Below, piece by piece: positions 47,401 to 57,991 of a DNA stretch of 64,000 nucleotides. Both the position numbers and the translations under genes were made by a program. How positions within the stretch are numbered: position 1 is the stretch's first letter; the number at the start of each line of letters is the position of its first letter. Source of the stretch: Bostrychus sinensis (lineage: Eukaryota > Chordata > Actinopteri > Gobiiformes > Eleotridae); the NCBI GenBank assembly GCA_020698575.1, contig CM036247.1, forward strand, positions 3,639,407 to 3,703,406. Direction: 5' to 3'. Under the pieces are notes generated by a model. It made no database searches, had not been told where the DNA came from, and was given only the letters and a program-made list of their open reading frames with translations.

Positions 47401-50400
47401 GCGCGCTCGACCTCTGTGCGATAGCTGCGCTGCTCCTCTGTACCACTCTGCACCCCCGCCTCACAACTTTGTGCTGCTCTGTTTTTGATTGTGCCCGACC
47501 TCGGGGCCGCACCTCCACGCCGCTGTCTGTGGCTCAGCCCGACCTCCAGTGCGCTGCTGCTGAGAGAGAGAGAAGCTGCTCTGCTCGGAACAGGGGACGG
47601 CCCACAGACAGCGGTAAGTGCAGCAAAATGCAGTTTTATAGAAAAATCTTTGTGATAATTGGCCAATGGAGTTTGGACAAAGTTGCAGGATCGAGCTGAA
47701 TTTGCGGGGTTTGCTTGATTTTGCATTAATAGTTGCGATCGCAACAATGCAAAATCCTTTAGCTTACCTCTATTGCTACTAGCAACTGCCAAGAGATGAG
47801 TTGCTTCCCCCCAAGCACAGTTGTCTTCGTTGTTATTTTCATCATTGTTAGTTTTTTTGAAAAAAAAAAAAAAAGTTAGTTTTGAATTTTGATTAATCGC
47901 CTTTTGGCAATTAGCTCTTTTGAAGTGTCGTTTTCTTCTTTTCTGGGCCCCACTTTAATGTTTGCGCGGTGCAGGATTCATTTTGATTTTAATGCAGATT
48001 TATTTGAATCGCTCATTGAGGCCCCCTGCTGGCCGAGGCCCTAGGCTGCAGCCTATGTAGCCTGCTCCTATAAGATGGCCTTGCCCAGCAGGTGTGGCTG
48101 TACACATTTACACATGAACGCATCAAACATGTTCGAGTTATACACCACACTGCCATGTGAGAATAACCTTATACCAAAGACATTTCATGTTTTTGACTAC
48201 TACTGCAGACAAAACAACCAACAAGCATGTCATAAGGTCAGAGTAACACTGATAATTGTAGAGTACATCTCTGTGACGTGAGCCACCTGCTACTCTCAAG
48301 TGCTCTAAGGCAGAGGTGTCAAACTCAATTGGCATGGGGGCGAAAATTAGAAAACCAGTCTTGGTTGTGGGCCGAATAAGAGTATTGGATAAATAATAAA
48401 GCCAGCTTACTGTATTTTTGTTCTAAGTCAGGCTGCAATAGGCTTTTTAACATAGGTTATTACTTCCCCACAGAACTACAGGTGTAGATTTTTGGATGTA
48501 AGGGGGTTCATAATTTACTGTATGCTTTGAATCTGAACTTAGAACTAAAGAAATAACAACAAACAGGCCACAGACTGAGACACTCAGACTACTGACTAAC
48601 AAACTACTAAGCAGTTATTAATTATGTATTATTGTTTATTGCCACAGCTTTGTAACTCCTCATATAAGACAGGTGTTTGCACCAGGTCCACTCTATTGTA
48701 CTTTCCTTTTATTGAGCAAACCACTGTCCACCTCTCTGTCCTCTGCTGGACACAGTGTGGAGCAGGTTTGTCCCTCTGTCTGTGCGTTTGCTGCGTGTTA
48801 ATTTGTGCATTAAAAAGCAGTCTGTAGTGACAGAGAGGCAAGAGCGACGCAGGGCAGTGCTGCAAATGAACTTAAAACAGCTCTGATAACTTGTCTTTAC
48901 TGACAGCGCGACACAGGCTCTTATTAAACTGCTGCTGTCTGTAGCTTCTGTTTTTGGAGACGGGGTTTGTACAGGTGATGTTACACTGCTGTTTTAATTA
49001 CTGCCACATTAGCTCAACAAACAAAATTTATAGTGTTTACAGACTGTCCCACTTGTTTACTTGTTTTGACTGTCTCCTTCTCTTCTTTGTCCATTTAATT
49101 TGGTGAAAGTTAAATGTCCCTGACGGAGAATCCCGCTCGCTAAAACAGCGGGGGAGGGGCAGTGCCAGTGAGCAGCAGCTGCAGGTTGAGTTCAATATAT
49201 TGGCAGGCCATTTTTGATATAAATTAGAAATTTTCTCGCGGGCCAAAAGGAATTATCCTGCGGGCCAGATTTGGCCTGCGGGCCCGTGAGTTTGACACCC
49301 CTGCTCTAAGGTTTGTTCCCTGACCTGTCTCACCATGGGTCTGGAGGGTAACTGGCCAGGGATCCGTTGATGACGAAGCTGGAGGAGCCTCCTCCGTCCA
49401 GGTTTATAGCATTGATGACTCCGTTCTGTTTGAGGAACTGTGCCACCTCCCACAGACTCATCCTGAACACATTTATCACACTGAATATAACTGCGCAATA
49501 ACCCAGACTAATATGAATGTCTCTTATGTGCATACAGTATATTTTACCCTCTCTTCAGCGTCTCTCCATCCACCTGGAACAGCACCACATTGCCCTTGGC
49601 GTCGTGTCCGACGGCAGTCCGAGCTGACCTCATGTCCACAAAGTCTCTGAACACTTTAACTTAAACACAAACAGGTTTTTCTCAGTTATTTCTCTAATCC
49701 TCCATGTGAGTCATCAGTCAACACACAGAGTTAACATCTAATTACTTCACAAACTAAGCAAACATGCTAAACCTGCTCCTCACTCTTCAAGACTGTTGTT
49801 GATATTGTTTCATAGAGACAGTGTATGCACACGCAAATCAACTTAACATGCAGAGCACAGCCTCCGGCTTAGGAACTTTTTTACTGTCCTTGTCTTTAAC
49901 AGTATCCAGTACCTTATGGAGAAAAGAAAAATACTTTACGGATTCCACAGTGAAACTGATTTAATCTTATGATAATTACAACTTTTGTTCTATCAAAGCA
50001 GGCCTCTGAATACAGCTTATATCATATAGGTCACTGTGATATCCAAAAGGTAGGGTACGGTAGACCTTATTGTCCCCATAGCAAATTTATCCTTTGCTTT
50101 TGGGTTTACCCTAACCCCAACCCATCCTTCAATGCCACTGGGATTAAACCTGTCAGGAGAAGTGGACCAGATCTTGAGCCAGGATCCTGGCCAGGAGTAC
50201 CTAGCTGGAGGATTATTGTGCATGTTTTAGGTCAGGGGTTCTCTAACTGTGGTACAGGCACCACTTATGGTATGCAAACTTCTTCTGGTGGTACTCAGGA
50301 GTCTTTCGCGAGTTCAAGTCCTGATTTAGTTTGATTAGAGACAGATTTTTTTTCTGCTGCTCTGGTTGAGGCTTGTGGTTTTGTCTTGGGTTTTGTCTTG

Positions 50401-53400
50401 GTTTAGCCTGATTTTGTTCTGGTTTAGTCCTGGTTTAGACCTAGTTTAGTAACAAATGATTTTATGTTAAACCGCATTCATCCTTTGGTTTAGATCTGGG
50501 TTAGTCCAGATTTAGGCTTATTTAGTAAAAGTAATGCAGTAATATAGATGGTACTCGTAAAGACAAATATTTACTGAGGTGATACTTGGTGTGAAAAGTC
50601 TTAGAACTACTGTTTTAGGTTGCTGAGGAAAACCAGAGCATCCAGAGAAAACTCGCCCAGACACGGAGAGAACAATCAAATTCCACACAGAAAGGCTCCG
50701 TACACTCTGGGAATCTTGAACAATGACTGCATACGTCAATTTTTTGTATAACCATGCAGCCCAGCCCTAGTGGCAGCGAGCCTGTAGTAGGGGATGCACA
50801 TGTGACGTACTGGACTGGTTCTCGTCGCACTCGACCTCCAGGCTGTGGTTGATGTAGACCTCTCTGTCTCTGAGCAGCCACACCACTCCACTGAGCAGCT
50901 GCACAAACGGGTTGGACTGGTCCAGCACCTCCTCCTCAGACAGATACCTACACAACAGAAAACAGAAATGGAGATGTTTTATCCTGCAAAACTCAACATC
51001 AAATCATCATAGTTCAGTTTATTTGCTCATTAAAAGTAAACAAGAAACAATACATTTCTTCCATTTGATCTGAGACAGAGACCTGTGCCTGTGCCTAACC
51101 CATTTAACATTTATGTAGAAATTAAACCTGGCTTTATTTCACGACAAAACAAGACTAGAAAAACAAAACAAACAAACAAACAAACAAAACAAACAAAAAA
51201 AACTCACAAACAAAATAACACAATCATTTACATTCAAAAAGCTGAAGAAAAGGTATTTTGACTATTATTACTGTATCATTACTTTTGCATTTTCATTCTT
51301 TATTTTTATTATTATTACTATCATCTTTGTCCTTAGCCGTTTTAGCATCAAAACAATTGTAACAGCAACAGCAATACTGTTGTCATTATTTTGATTGCTG
51401 TAACTACTGTAAGGATGTAATGTAAGGAAAAATCCTATTCACAAATTAACTATAATTGCCATCTTTTCCATACCATTATCATTAACAATATAACATGGAA
51501 CAATTTACTGTATACACATGCAGTACTCGCCGATACCGATACAAGTACTTATATAGGGGTTACTTTGCAGTTTATACAGTTATACTACTGTATCTCATTC
51601 ATCTTATACTGTGGTTTGAACACAGCTAATCACGGCTAAACGTTGCTCAACATGGACATGTTATACCTCATTTTAAAGCTGAGATTTTCAGTCGCTAAAA
51701 TCATTTTAAAGACAGATTGAGCATCTGTGCATAACCAGTGGAGATTCGCCAGGACCCACAGCAGCTAACACAGTTAGGAACGGTACTCCTTATGCTTTAT
51801 CAGACAACAGCTGCCTCAGACTCCACGCTGGTATCATTTTCTGGACAATTAGGACAACAAAAGGACCACAAAAAGACAACTGCTTAAGTTTTAGGACTCA
51901 CGTATGATTTGGGATGTCTGGTTGAGCAGAATGTAGACTCAGCTTTGCTTTTATCTTTATACAGTTCACTTTGAAATCCTTTACACGTCTCTCACTGCTC
52001 AGCTGAGAGGTGACTGTCACATGACAGCGTTGTAAAGTGGTATCGGTTGTTGGTATCGGCCCACTTTTATGAATACGAGTACGAGTACTTGGATATGGTA
52101 TCGGTACCGATACCTGATACTGGTATCAGTGCATCCCTCATAATAATGCTCTGTATTTTCCAATAACATTACATGTGTAAATAATTTTAAATTTACTAAG
52201 TGAAGTACATCCTTTTAGTTCATTGTCCGGCCTGTTCTATAAAATGACCCCTCTAACAGAGATACGGCTACTTATTTTAGTTCTTTCCAAGTAATCAAAG
52301 TGAAAGCAGAAGTATGAGGAATATAAAACAGCATTATAATGAAACTATGCTGCCCTGTTAAGTTCATTAGGTATTTAGGTGTTTTACCCAAACACGAGGC
52401 TGCCGTCCTTCCTGATTCCAAACTGAGCGTTCTGGACTCCTCCGCTGTCTCTGACCAGTCTGCCGTCGCTCACTACATTTCCCAGACACCCCCTGGTGGT
52501 GGCGTTATAGAAGCCGGCGTTCACAGTGAACAGACAGTGGCCGGAGCGAGCAGTTTGTTCCACTGGAACCAGGAGTTTGTGATCGCAGCCTCCAGGACCT
52601 CCGGGCTCCAGCACTGACAGAGTCCGCAGAGGGTCGTTCACCACCGTCATGTGACCTGAGAGAGGGAACAGAGGACTAGAGCTAGACTTTACCTCGGACT
52701 AAATGAAAATTAAATCAGAACTCATGACCAAATCAGAACAAAAGTGAAACATTAAATAAACGTGGCATAACCTGATGCAGCCCAGGCCTTAAGTTCTTCT
52801 GTTCTTCTGCCTCCTAGTGTGCAGTGATGCCTCTCCATTTATCCGGGCTTGGAAGGAGCACAAAGAGTGACCCCTATTGGCTGAATTTGCCCAGGCCTAT
52901 ACTAAGAGTTGCTAAATACAATATATTGGAAATGTAAAAGAGCTCTCGGTCCTAAATACACAAATAACAGTAGTGCTTATATTGCAATAACATTATAGCT
53001 TACATTATAGCTTTTCATTTGACATTTTGTATGAAGAATAGTGCATCTCTAACTAAGACTTAACCAGAACATCACAACTTAAAGTAGACTATACACCACT
53101 GAACCAGGCCGAAACCAGAACTAGACCACTTTTAAACCTATAGTGTTACTGACCGTAGGCATATTGCCCCCTGGTGCTGGATACTTCAGAGATGAAGGTG
53201 TGTGATGAAGCTGGAGGTGCTCCAGTGTTTCTGGAGGAAGGCCAGGTCTCGTAGGTGGAATCCACTTTTAGTGGCACAGTCTCTGACGTGACGGTGAGAG
53301 TGAGAGGGGCCGTGGGCTGCGGTGTACGGCTGCAGAACATCACTGAAACAACAGCAACAAATTATGTTTATTAACTGAAATAATAATTCCAAATCCTTGT

Positions 53401-54654
53401 TTTATCCTGAACAGAACCCACATCTTTCTTAAACTACACTTAAAGAATTACATCAAATGTTATTTTGCATAATTTTCTGTGAGAAATCCTATTTCACACA
53501 ATTCTCTGCCAGAAGTTTCAGAGAAAAATACAGTATATTAACTACTTGCTAAATTAGATGTTTAAAAATACTTTTGTGTCTTTTAAAGTAAATAATATAT
53601 TCTCTATTCCTTAAAAGAAATAACACGAATTTTAATTGTTGTTTTTTGCATTGACTTAGATAAAATCTTGTTTTGGATCACAAATCTTTTTGATGTAATG
53701 TTTCTCAAACTTTTTCAGTAAAATACCCCTGATATGTATTTTGATAGCTAAGTATCCAAAAAAAATTGTATTAAGAAAAGTGAAATACAATATCCATTAC
53801 CATTCTAATGAATGAATATTTATTATAACATATACACATATAACATATTTTAGCATTAATGTTATTTTTTTTATCACTTATTGAATTCCAGCATGAAACA
53901 AGGTGTAGGCCTACTTTGATTTTAACCTCTGGTCGAGGGTAAATTACAGTTTGATGTAACCTTACATCATATTCACACAGGCTATTATTTCTATTCCTTC
54001 ATTTTAACAAATACATTTTAAAATAAATTTTAGATTTAGGAGAAAATCGACAGTTTCCTGCAGGTATCACGTTAGCATTCGGTTAATTAAGTTAGCTAGC
54101 TCACCAGTTGGGCTCGAGCTCAAACTGCTGAAAAATAATTCCTGACATTTAGTAAAAAAGTACAATTTAATTACAATTTAATTAACGCTGTACAATCATA
54201 TGAACATTGTGGAAAATAAAAAGTTAGTTTCAGTCGCAGACCTGCTCTCACCGTGAGAAGCAGCCTGAGGTCCGCTGAGGTGACGTTGGTGAAAACTTGT
54301 GCTGTCGTTATGTCACATTTAATTAGACGTGGTAATATTATATAATGCCTCCGTGTTTATATAATCTTTTCTAACCGTATATCCTGACTCCTGAACGATA
54401 TTTTTCATGTTTGGGGCGACTTATTTTCACTTTCATCGGAGCAGGAGTCACGGCTGCACTCAGTTTAAACCCACTCTGATCCACCACCGTCTCTGCCCCC
54501 GCTCCGCGCTGCGCAAACACCACATCAAAACCTGAGAGCCCTGTAACGCTTGGATTAATGTAACGTAAATGTAACGTAAAAGTAACGTGTCTTACCGTTT
54601 ACCGTTGGCGCGAGACCACCACAGAATCAGCATCGCGAGCCCGAACCCTGTCAT
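41453..54654 (-). CDS. nagpa: N-acetylglucosamine-1-phosphodiester alpha-N-acetylglucosaminidase (uncovering enzyme)
   Basis: NAGPA removes GlcNAc from GlcNAc-P-mannose on lysosomal enzymes in the trans-Golgi and so exposes mannose-6-phosphate. Minus-strand coding exons: 54654-54596, 53342-53154, 52655-52388, 50947-50811, 49659-49548, 49462-49334, 46026-45839, 45618-45571, 45151-45023, 41541-41453. The start MTGFGLAMLILWWSRANG is a signal peptide. Catalytic-domain landmarks: PLRTLSVLEPGGPGGC, GCLGNVVSDGRLV, GGVQNAQFGIR, YLSEEEVLDQSNPFVQLLSG, SARTAVGHDAKGN, NAINLDGGGSSSFV. Then come cysteine-rich EGF-like modules (CSNHGLCQDGLCVC, GCVCEAGWTGDNC, CLNGGVCSSLDGRCLC, CPPGFYGPSC, CPCDPHTGSC). All exon phases join correctly except for one extra A within the AAAA run near 53,270 in exon 2, which breaks the frame between HVRDCATK and VDSTYETWP. 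The ten exons give about 449 codons. Confidence 0.93.
41990..43585. mobile_element. DNA transposon with AGAGCTGTCAATCAATTAA...inverted ends, carrying a 25-bp minisatellite
   Basis: The left end AGAGCTGTCAATCAATTAAA and the right end AACACGTTAACGGTGACAGCCCT are imperfect inverted repeats; sub-terminal AGATTAATCACA and GGATTAACTGCATGC also mirror each other. The interior is 1.6 kb without an intact transposase. It lies in the nagpa intron between the exons at 41,453-41,541 and 45,023-45,151. Confidence 0.6.
42424..42562 (+). repeat. 25-bp GC-rich minisatellite
   Basis: Six copies of a 25-bp unit starting CACCTGTCAGGGGCGGGGCC at 42,424, 42,449, 42,474, 42,499, 42,524 and 42,549, nearly identical to each other. 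It is GC-rich within an AT-rich element and each unit contains a GGGGCGGGGC Sp1-like box. Confidence 0.95.
46216..48068. repeat. CAGGGCCGGATTAAGG-type dispersed element in nagpa intron
   Basis: It begins CAGGGCCGGATTAAGGATTT followed by GGCCCTAGGCTACTACAT. Near the right side GAGGCCCCCTGCTGGCC, GGCCCTAGGCTGCAGCCTAT and GTAGCCTGCTCC recur. The GGCCCTAGGCT block at both sides suggests one 1.85-kb element. A GC-rich island at 47,330-47,600 inside it has no supported gene. Confidence 0.45.
48311..49303. mobile_element. hAT MITE with perfect 8-bp target duplication, next to nagpa exon 6
   Basis: Ends CAGAGGTGTCAAACTCAATT and GAGTTTGACACCCCTG are inverted repeats, and sub-terminal GGGCCGAATAAGAG and GCGGGCCAGATTTGGCC-like blocks occur near either end. 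The target duplication is CTCTAAGG (48,303-48,310 and 49,304-49,311). It ends about 30 bases from the exon ending at 49,334. Confidence 0.92.
50130..50725 (-). mobile_element. V-SINE (minus strand) split by a hAT MITE
   Basis: The left half (about 50,130-50,224) contains GAGCCAGGATCCTGGCCAGG. The right half (50,621-50,725) contains AACCAGAGCATCCAGAGAAA and AATCAAATTCCACACAGAAA. Together they match the V-SINE at 4,741-4,960. The hAT copy 50,233-50,612 sits exactly between them, so the SINE is the older insertion. Confidence 0.6.
50233..50612 (+). mobile_element. TGGTTTAGTCC-type hAT MITE with perfect 8-bp target duplication
   Basis: It starts CAGGGGTTCTCTAACTGTGG and ends TGAAAAGTCTTAGAACTACTG (inverted, imperfect). 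It is flanked by TTTTAGGT at 50,225-50,232 and 50,613-50,620. The interior has TGGTTTAGTCC-like 11-mers but no long array. This copy defines the family as hAT-like by its duplication length and ends. Confidence 0.88.
51168..51205. repeat. (CAAA)n microsatellite
   Basis: AAACAAACAAACAAAC-type tandem repeat in a nagpa intron. Confidence 0.9.
51517..52138. mobile_element. non-autonomous element with ATGCANTGATACC/GGTATCAGTGCATCCCT ends
   Basis: The left side GCAGTACTCGCCGATACCGA and the right side GGTATCGGTACCGATACCTG ... GGTATCAGTGCATCCCT are imperfectly inverted; both are rich in CCGATACC/GGTATCGG. It lies in the nagpa intron between the exons at 50,947 and 52,388. Limits are approximate. Confidence 0.5.
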
Positions 54655-56289
54655 GGAGCCAAACCTCAGACTTGATCAGGATTATTAAAGATAACTCCGC
54701 GATGACTTCGGTGAGTTTGTGCGCTGTGGCTCAGGACCTGCCCTTCCCTGGCGGCTTTTGAGGCGCAAGCCCTGGATGTTTTTTCCAAAAGCCCCTGATC
54801 TTTTTAAGTTAGCCTTTTTAATAGCCTACAGTTTGTTGTCTGGTATAATGAAAAACATCTCAAACAACCGCAGATAATTTGCTAAACCTCATATTTGCAT
54901 CGCGCTCTCACGGAACTGGCTCCTAGTTTTGGTTTGATCCAAGTCTCTCCGGTGTTTAGCGCAGCTGTGGGACGCACAGTGAGACGTCCTCAGGCGTCCG
55001 GAGGAGGGACAGAGACAAGACTTTTGTTTTGTGTAGATATGTCCCGGGATCACTGAGATATGAACCGCTAAAGTCTTACAACCGCTAAAGATATGAAGGA
55101 GCTGATTAATATCACTGAACACAGATCACCTTCTATCATCACAGAGGTTTTACCTGAAAAACAACCATACAAATATATATTTACTTTATATAACTTAGTT
55201 CTGATGGTACATAATGAGAAGGAAGAAGAGACAGGAGACATTTAGACTAACATTAATATCTTTTTAAAGTGATATATTAGAGCAATGGTTCGCGAAGGTA
55301 CTGCAGGGGGGCCCCCAGAGGCTGTCTAAGTTAAGTACATAAAAATAAACTGAGTTTGAAATTAATTACTTGCTTAATTAGTTATATACCTGTTTAAAAA
55401 TAAGAGTTTTAAGAATTTTTAGCCAACAGTCAATGTTTTTGTGAGGTTTTTATAGAAATCTATGGAGAAAAACATGACTTGGTCTTTGAAGAGAAGGAAG
55501 TTTTACAGATGGGGGTCAGTGTGGGCTTTTTAGAAATTTAAGGGGGCCGCGATGGTTTTGACTTTGGAAATGGCTGTATTAGAGTAAACTTAAATAAACT
55601 AGGCCTACAAAATAGGGAACTAAGTCCAGCACTCTAAAGATAAAAAAAACAAAAAAACAAAACCAATGTATCATAATATTCATTAACGACTACTACTTTA
55701 AAACAGGCATTTCTTTAAAAAGTAGGCTTATTTGCAACAGTGTACTTAATCTGCATATGAGGTATAAATAATTATGACAATTATTACTATTTGAGCTTTT
55801 AGGATTTTTTAAAATGCTTTTTAGGCCACTGGCAAACAAATTGGCTAAATTCTAAAAGCTTGTTTCCTGTTCGTCATTAATTAAACCATCATTTGTTGGG
55901 CCATATTACTTTTGAGCTGCAAAATATTGATTCAGTAAGGTCAGTTTGTTAAGGGCATGTCTTACTTTTTCAACTCTTCATAAAATTCACCAGAGCTCAT
56001 TATTTGAAGATTTATTTTTCACATTTTGTTTCGCCCCTGCTCTGTACAGAGGTGGCACATCGCAATGTCAATTTCAAATGTACTTGTGAGAAAAAAGTAA
56101 AAGTATTTCACACAGATTCAAGAAGTAATGAATGCGTTAAATGTGGGGGATTTAATGGTGCAACAGAAAAGACTGAATCTGAGAGTTTTTTTCTGAAGAG
56201 AACTACTGTACTGCATTTTTTATTTTTCTGTACTGTGTCAACAATGACCACACGGCAAAAACTAATGATTTTAAAATAAACTCAAAATA

Positions 56290-56450
56290 CTTTTTACGTG
56301 AATCCAGTTTTTAAAAAGTAGTGTGGAGTAAAAAGCACAGATACTTGCTCTAAAATGTAGTGAAGTAAAAGTAAAACTACCCCTTGTAAAATTTACTCAA
56401 GTAAAGTTCAGATACATGAAAATACTTTTACTTTGTTACATTCCACCACA
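56290..56450. mobile_element. MITE-like AAGTA/TTTACTT repeat, copy 2 (inverse orientation)
   Basis: CTCTAAAATGTAGTGAAGTA, GTAAAATTTACTCAAGTAAA and AAAATACTTTTACTTTG match the reverse complement of 26,700-26,860. Confidence 0.6.
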
Positions 56451-56573
56451 GAAAAAAGTTCTGTTACTGTTGCGCCTAAAGTTGAAGTGAGTGCTGCTTA
56501 ATTCTCTTCAGAGCACAGTGTCTTTCAGTATTTTCCTTTAAAAAGGTCATCAGGAGAAAAGTACATTTTGTAT

Positions 56574-57085
56574 TGTAAGGATTTGTTCATTTTGGGTGAA
56601 AGCATCAAAGAGGACGATGATTCAGAAATGTAATCAAGTCAGAAGTTTATTTGAGATCACACAGGTAAAGTTACAGTCAGCAGAATGAGCGCGCTTCCAG
56701 AAAGAGGAGTGTCCTCAGTTTTTATACTATGTATGACGATGTATGACGATCTCTGCATGGCATTATCTTCTTGGCTTCGAGTAACTTTTTTGTGCATAGG
56801 GCAGGGCCACAAAAAGTTCTCAGTTTCTGCAGAGTCCCCACCATCGACAGGAGCCCCCCCTGCAACCTTGGGTCTGATAACTTTGTAGCAAGCTCATTAT
56901 TGTGTGCCATATTTGGAACAAGCAATGCACCTAAGAGTAGAGTGACCTTACAGTGAAAGAAGAAAAACATCACATAAAACCAAAGTATTCTTACTAATAT
57001 TGAAGCGTTTATTAACCGTAGCAGTAGCACATCAAAATATAAGTTTAATGGTAAAACGCAAAGCTATCTGTAGAAATATTCAATA
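56574..57085 (-). mobile_element. solo LTR (copy C)
   Basis: 512 bp flanked by GTAT (56,570-56,573 and 57,086-57,089). It shares GTGAAAGCATCAAAGAGGAC and the opposite end TGTAGAAATATTCAATA with copies A and B. On the minus strand a TATA-like element precedes an AAATAAACTTCTGA poly(A) region. No internal genes. Confidence 0.72.
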
Positions 57086-57278
57086 GTATACTTTTTATTT
57101 CATGTAAGCCACTTGCTTGTTAAACTTTTTTTTGTGTGTGTGTGTGTTTGCATACTGGGATATTCTGACAATACTCTGTCCCAAGTTCAGTACATTTGAT
57201 CAGCTAAAATTTCTCTTTTATTTGGGTCGCGGCTTTTCATTTAGGGTGATGGTGGGTCCAGAATGACGGACCAGTTAA

Positions 57279-57765
57279 AGCTGCACTACCTGACTTCTTT
57301 TTCTTTGTATTAAGATAATTATTTAGTTATTAGTGCAGCAGAACAGAAGTCATCTGAGAAAAAACTGAGACTCTGAGGTCACCTGTGGGCTGTGTTATGA
57401 GAGTTTTTGTTTAGAGCGAGGGAAGGAACAGTTTAACAATCACACACGCTTTCATAGGACAGGAGCGCTCTGATTGTCGATACATCCTTTATCTATCCAC
57501 AACTAGAATCTATCAGGAATAATGTGAAGGAGCTATTGTTTTAGTTCAAATTCAGCTTATTCACAGTATTTTTATATATTTTTTAAAGAATTAAACGCAA
57601 ACTCCAGATCTGTGCTGTGTTATTGTGACAGCTCTTGGCTTGGGTACAGACTTCCAGGTTTGTGTGAGACTGTGAGGAATTAGGAAAGGAGAGTGTATCA
57701 TTCAAACTCTACACTTTTTTTTAGACACATCACTTTTACAGTCACAAAAATCAGGTAGTGCAGCT
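57279..57765. mobile_element. piggyBac-type MITE with TTAA duplication
   Basis: Perfect 15-bp inverted ends AGCTGCACTACCTGA and TCAGGTAGTGCAGCT flanked by TTAA on both sides (57,275-57,278 and 57,766-57,769). It is 487 bp with no coding frame. TTAA target duplication is characteristic of piggyBac transposition. It is located about 230 bp upstream of the ndufaf6 start codon. Confidence 0.88.
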
Positions 57766-57925
57766 TTAAGAACGCTGATCTAGACTACAGCTAGTGAAAA
57801 ATCCTAAATTGCTATTAACCTTTTAAAGAACATAAAGGATAGGTCTACATCAGGTCATTTAAACCAGGTCTAAACTATAATATTGCATTAGTTTACTATG
57901 CATGAATGTTGCAGTTTTCTCCAGT

Positions 57926-57940
57926 CCGGCAGGGGGCGCT
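57926..57940 (+). promoter_or_regulatory. CTCF-like motif at ndufaf6 5' end
   Basis: CCGGCAGGGGGCGCT agrees with the vertebrate CTCF core (CCASYAGRKGGCRS) at all but one position. It lies 52 bases before the ndufaf6 start codon. Occupancy cannot be judged from sequence. Confidence 0.45.
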
Positions 57941-57991
57941 GATCCCCGCTCCACCACTGCGCTGTGAGGAGGGTAAAGGTTGAAGGGGAAC

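Larger units (their letters stand above)
54700..57270. other. divergent intergenic region between nagpa and ndufaf6
   Basis: nagpa (-) and ndufaf6 (+) are arranged head to head, 3.3 kb between start codons. No further exons are seen. The stretch at about 55,280-55,560 looks like a decayed repeat (GCAATGGTTCGCGAAGG...). A MITE and a solo LTR (listed separately) occupy 56.3-57.1 kb, and a short GT microsatellite is at about 57,126-57,142. Confidence 0.5.

Noticed and set aside
47286..47790. GC-rich stretch with overlapping frames, considered as a CpG island gene
   Set aside because: Overlapping frames on both strands without splice sites or recognisable motifs; it lies in a dispersed repeat within a nagpa intron.
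55280..55560. Possible hAT element starting CAATGGTTCGCGAAGG
   Set aside because: The opposite end is not convincingly inverted and no 8-bp duplication was found.
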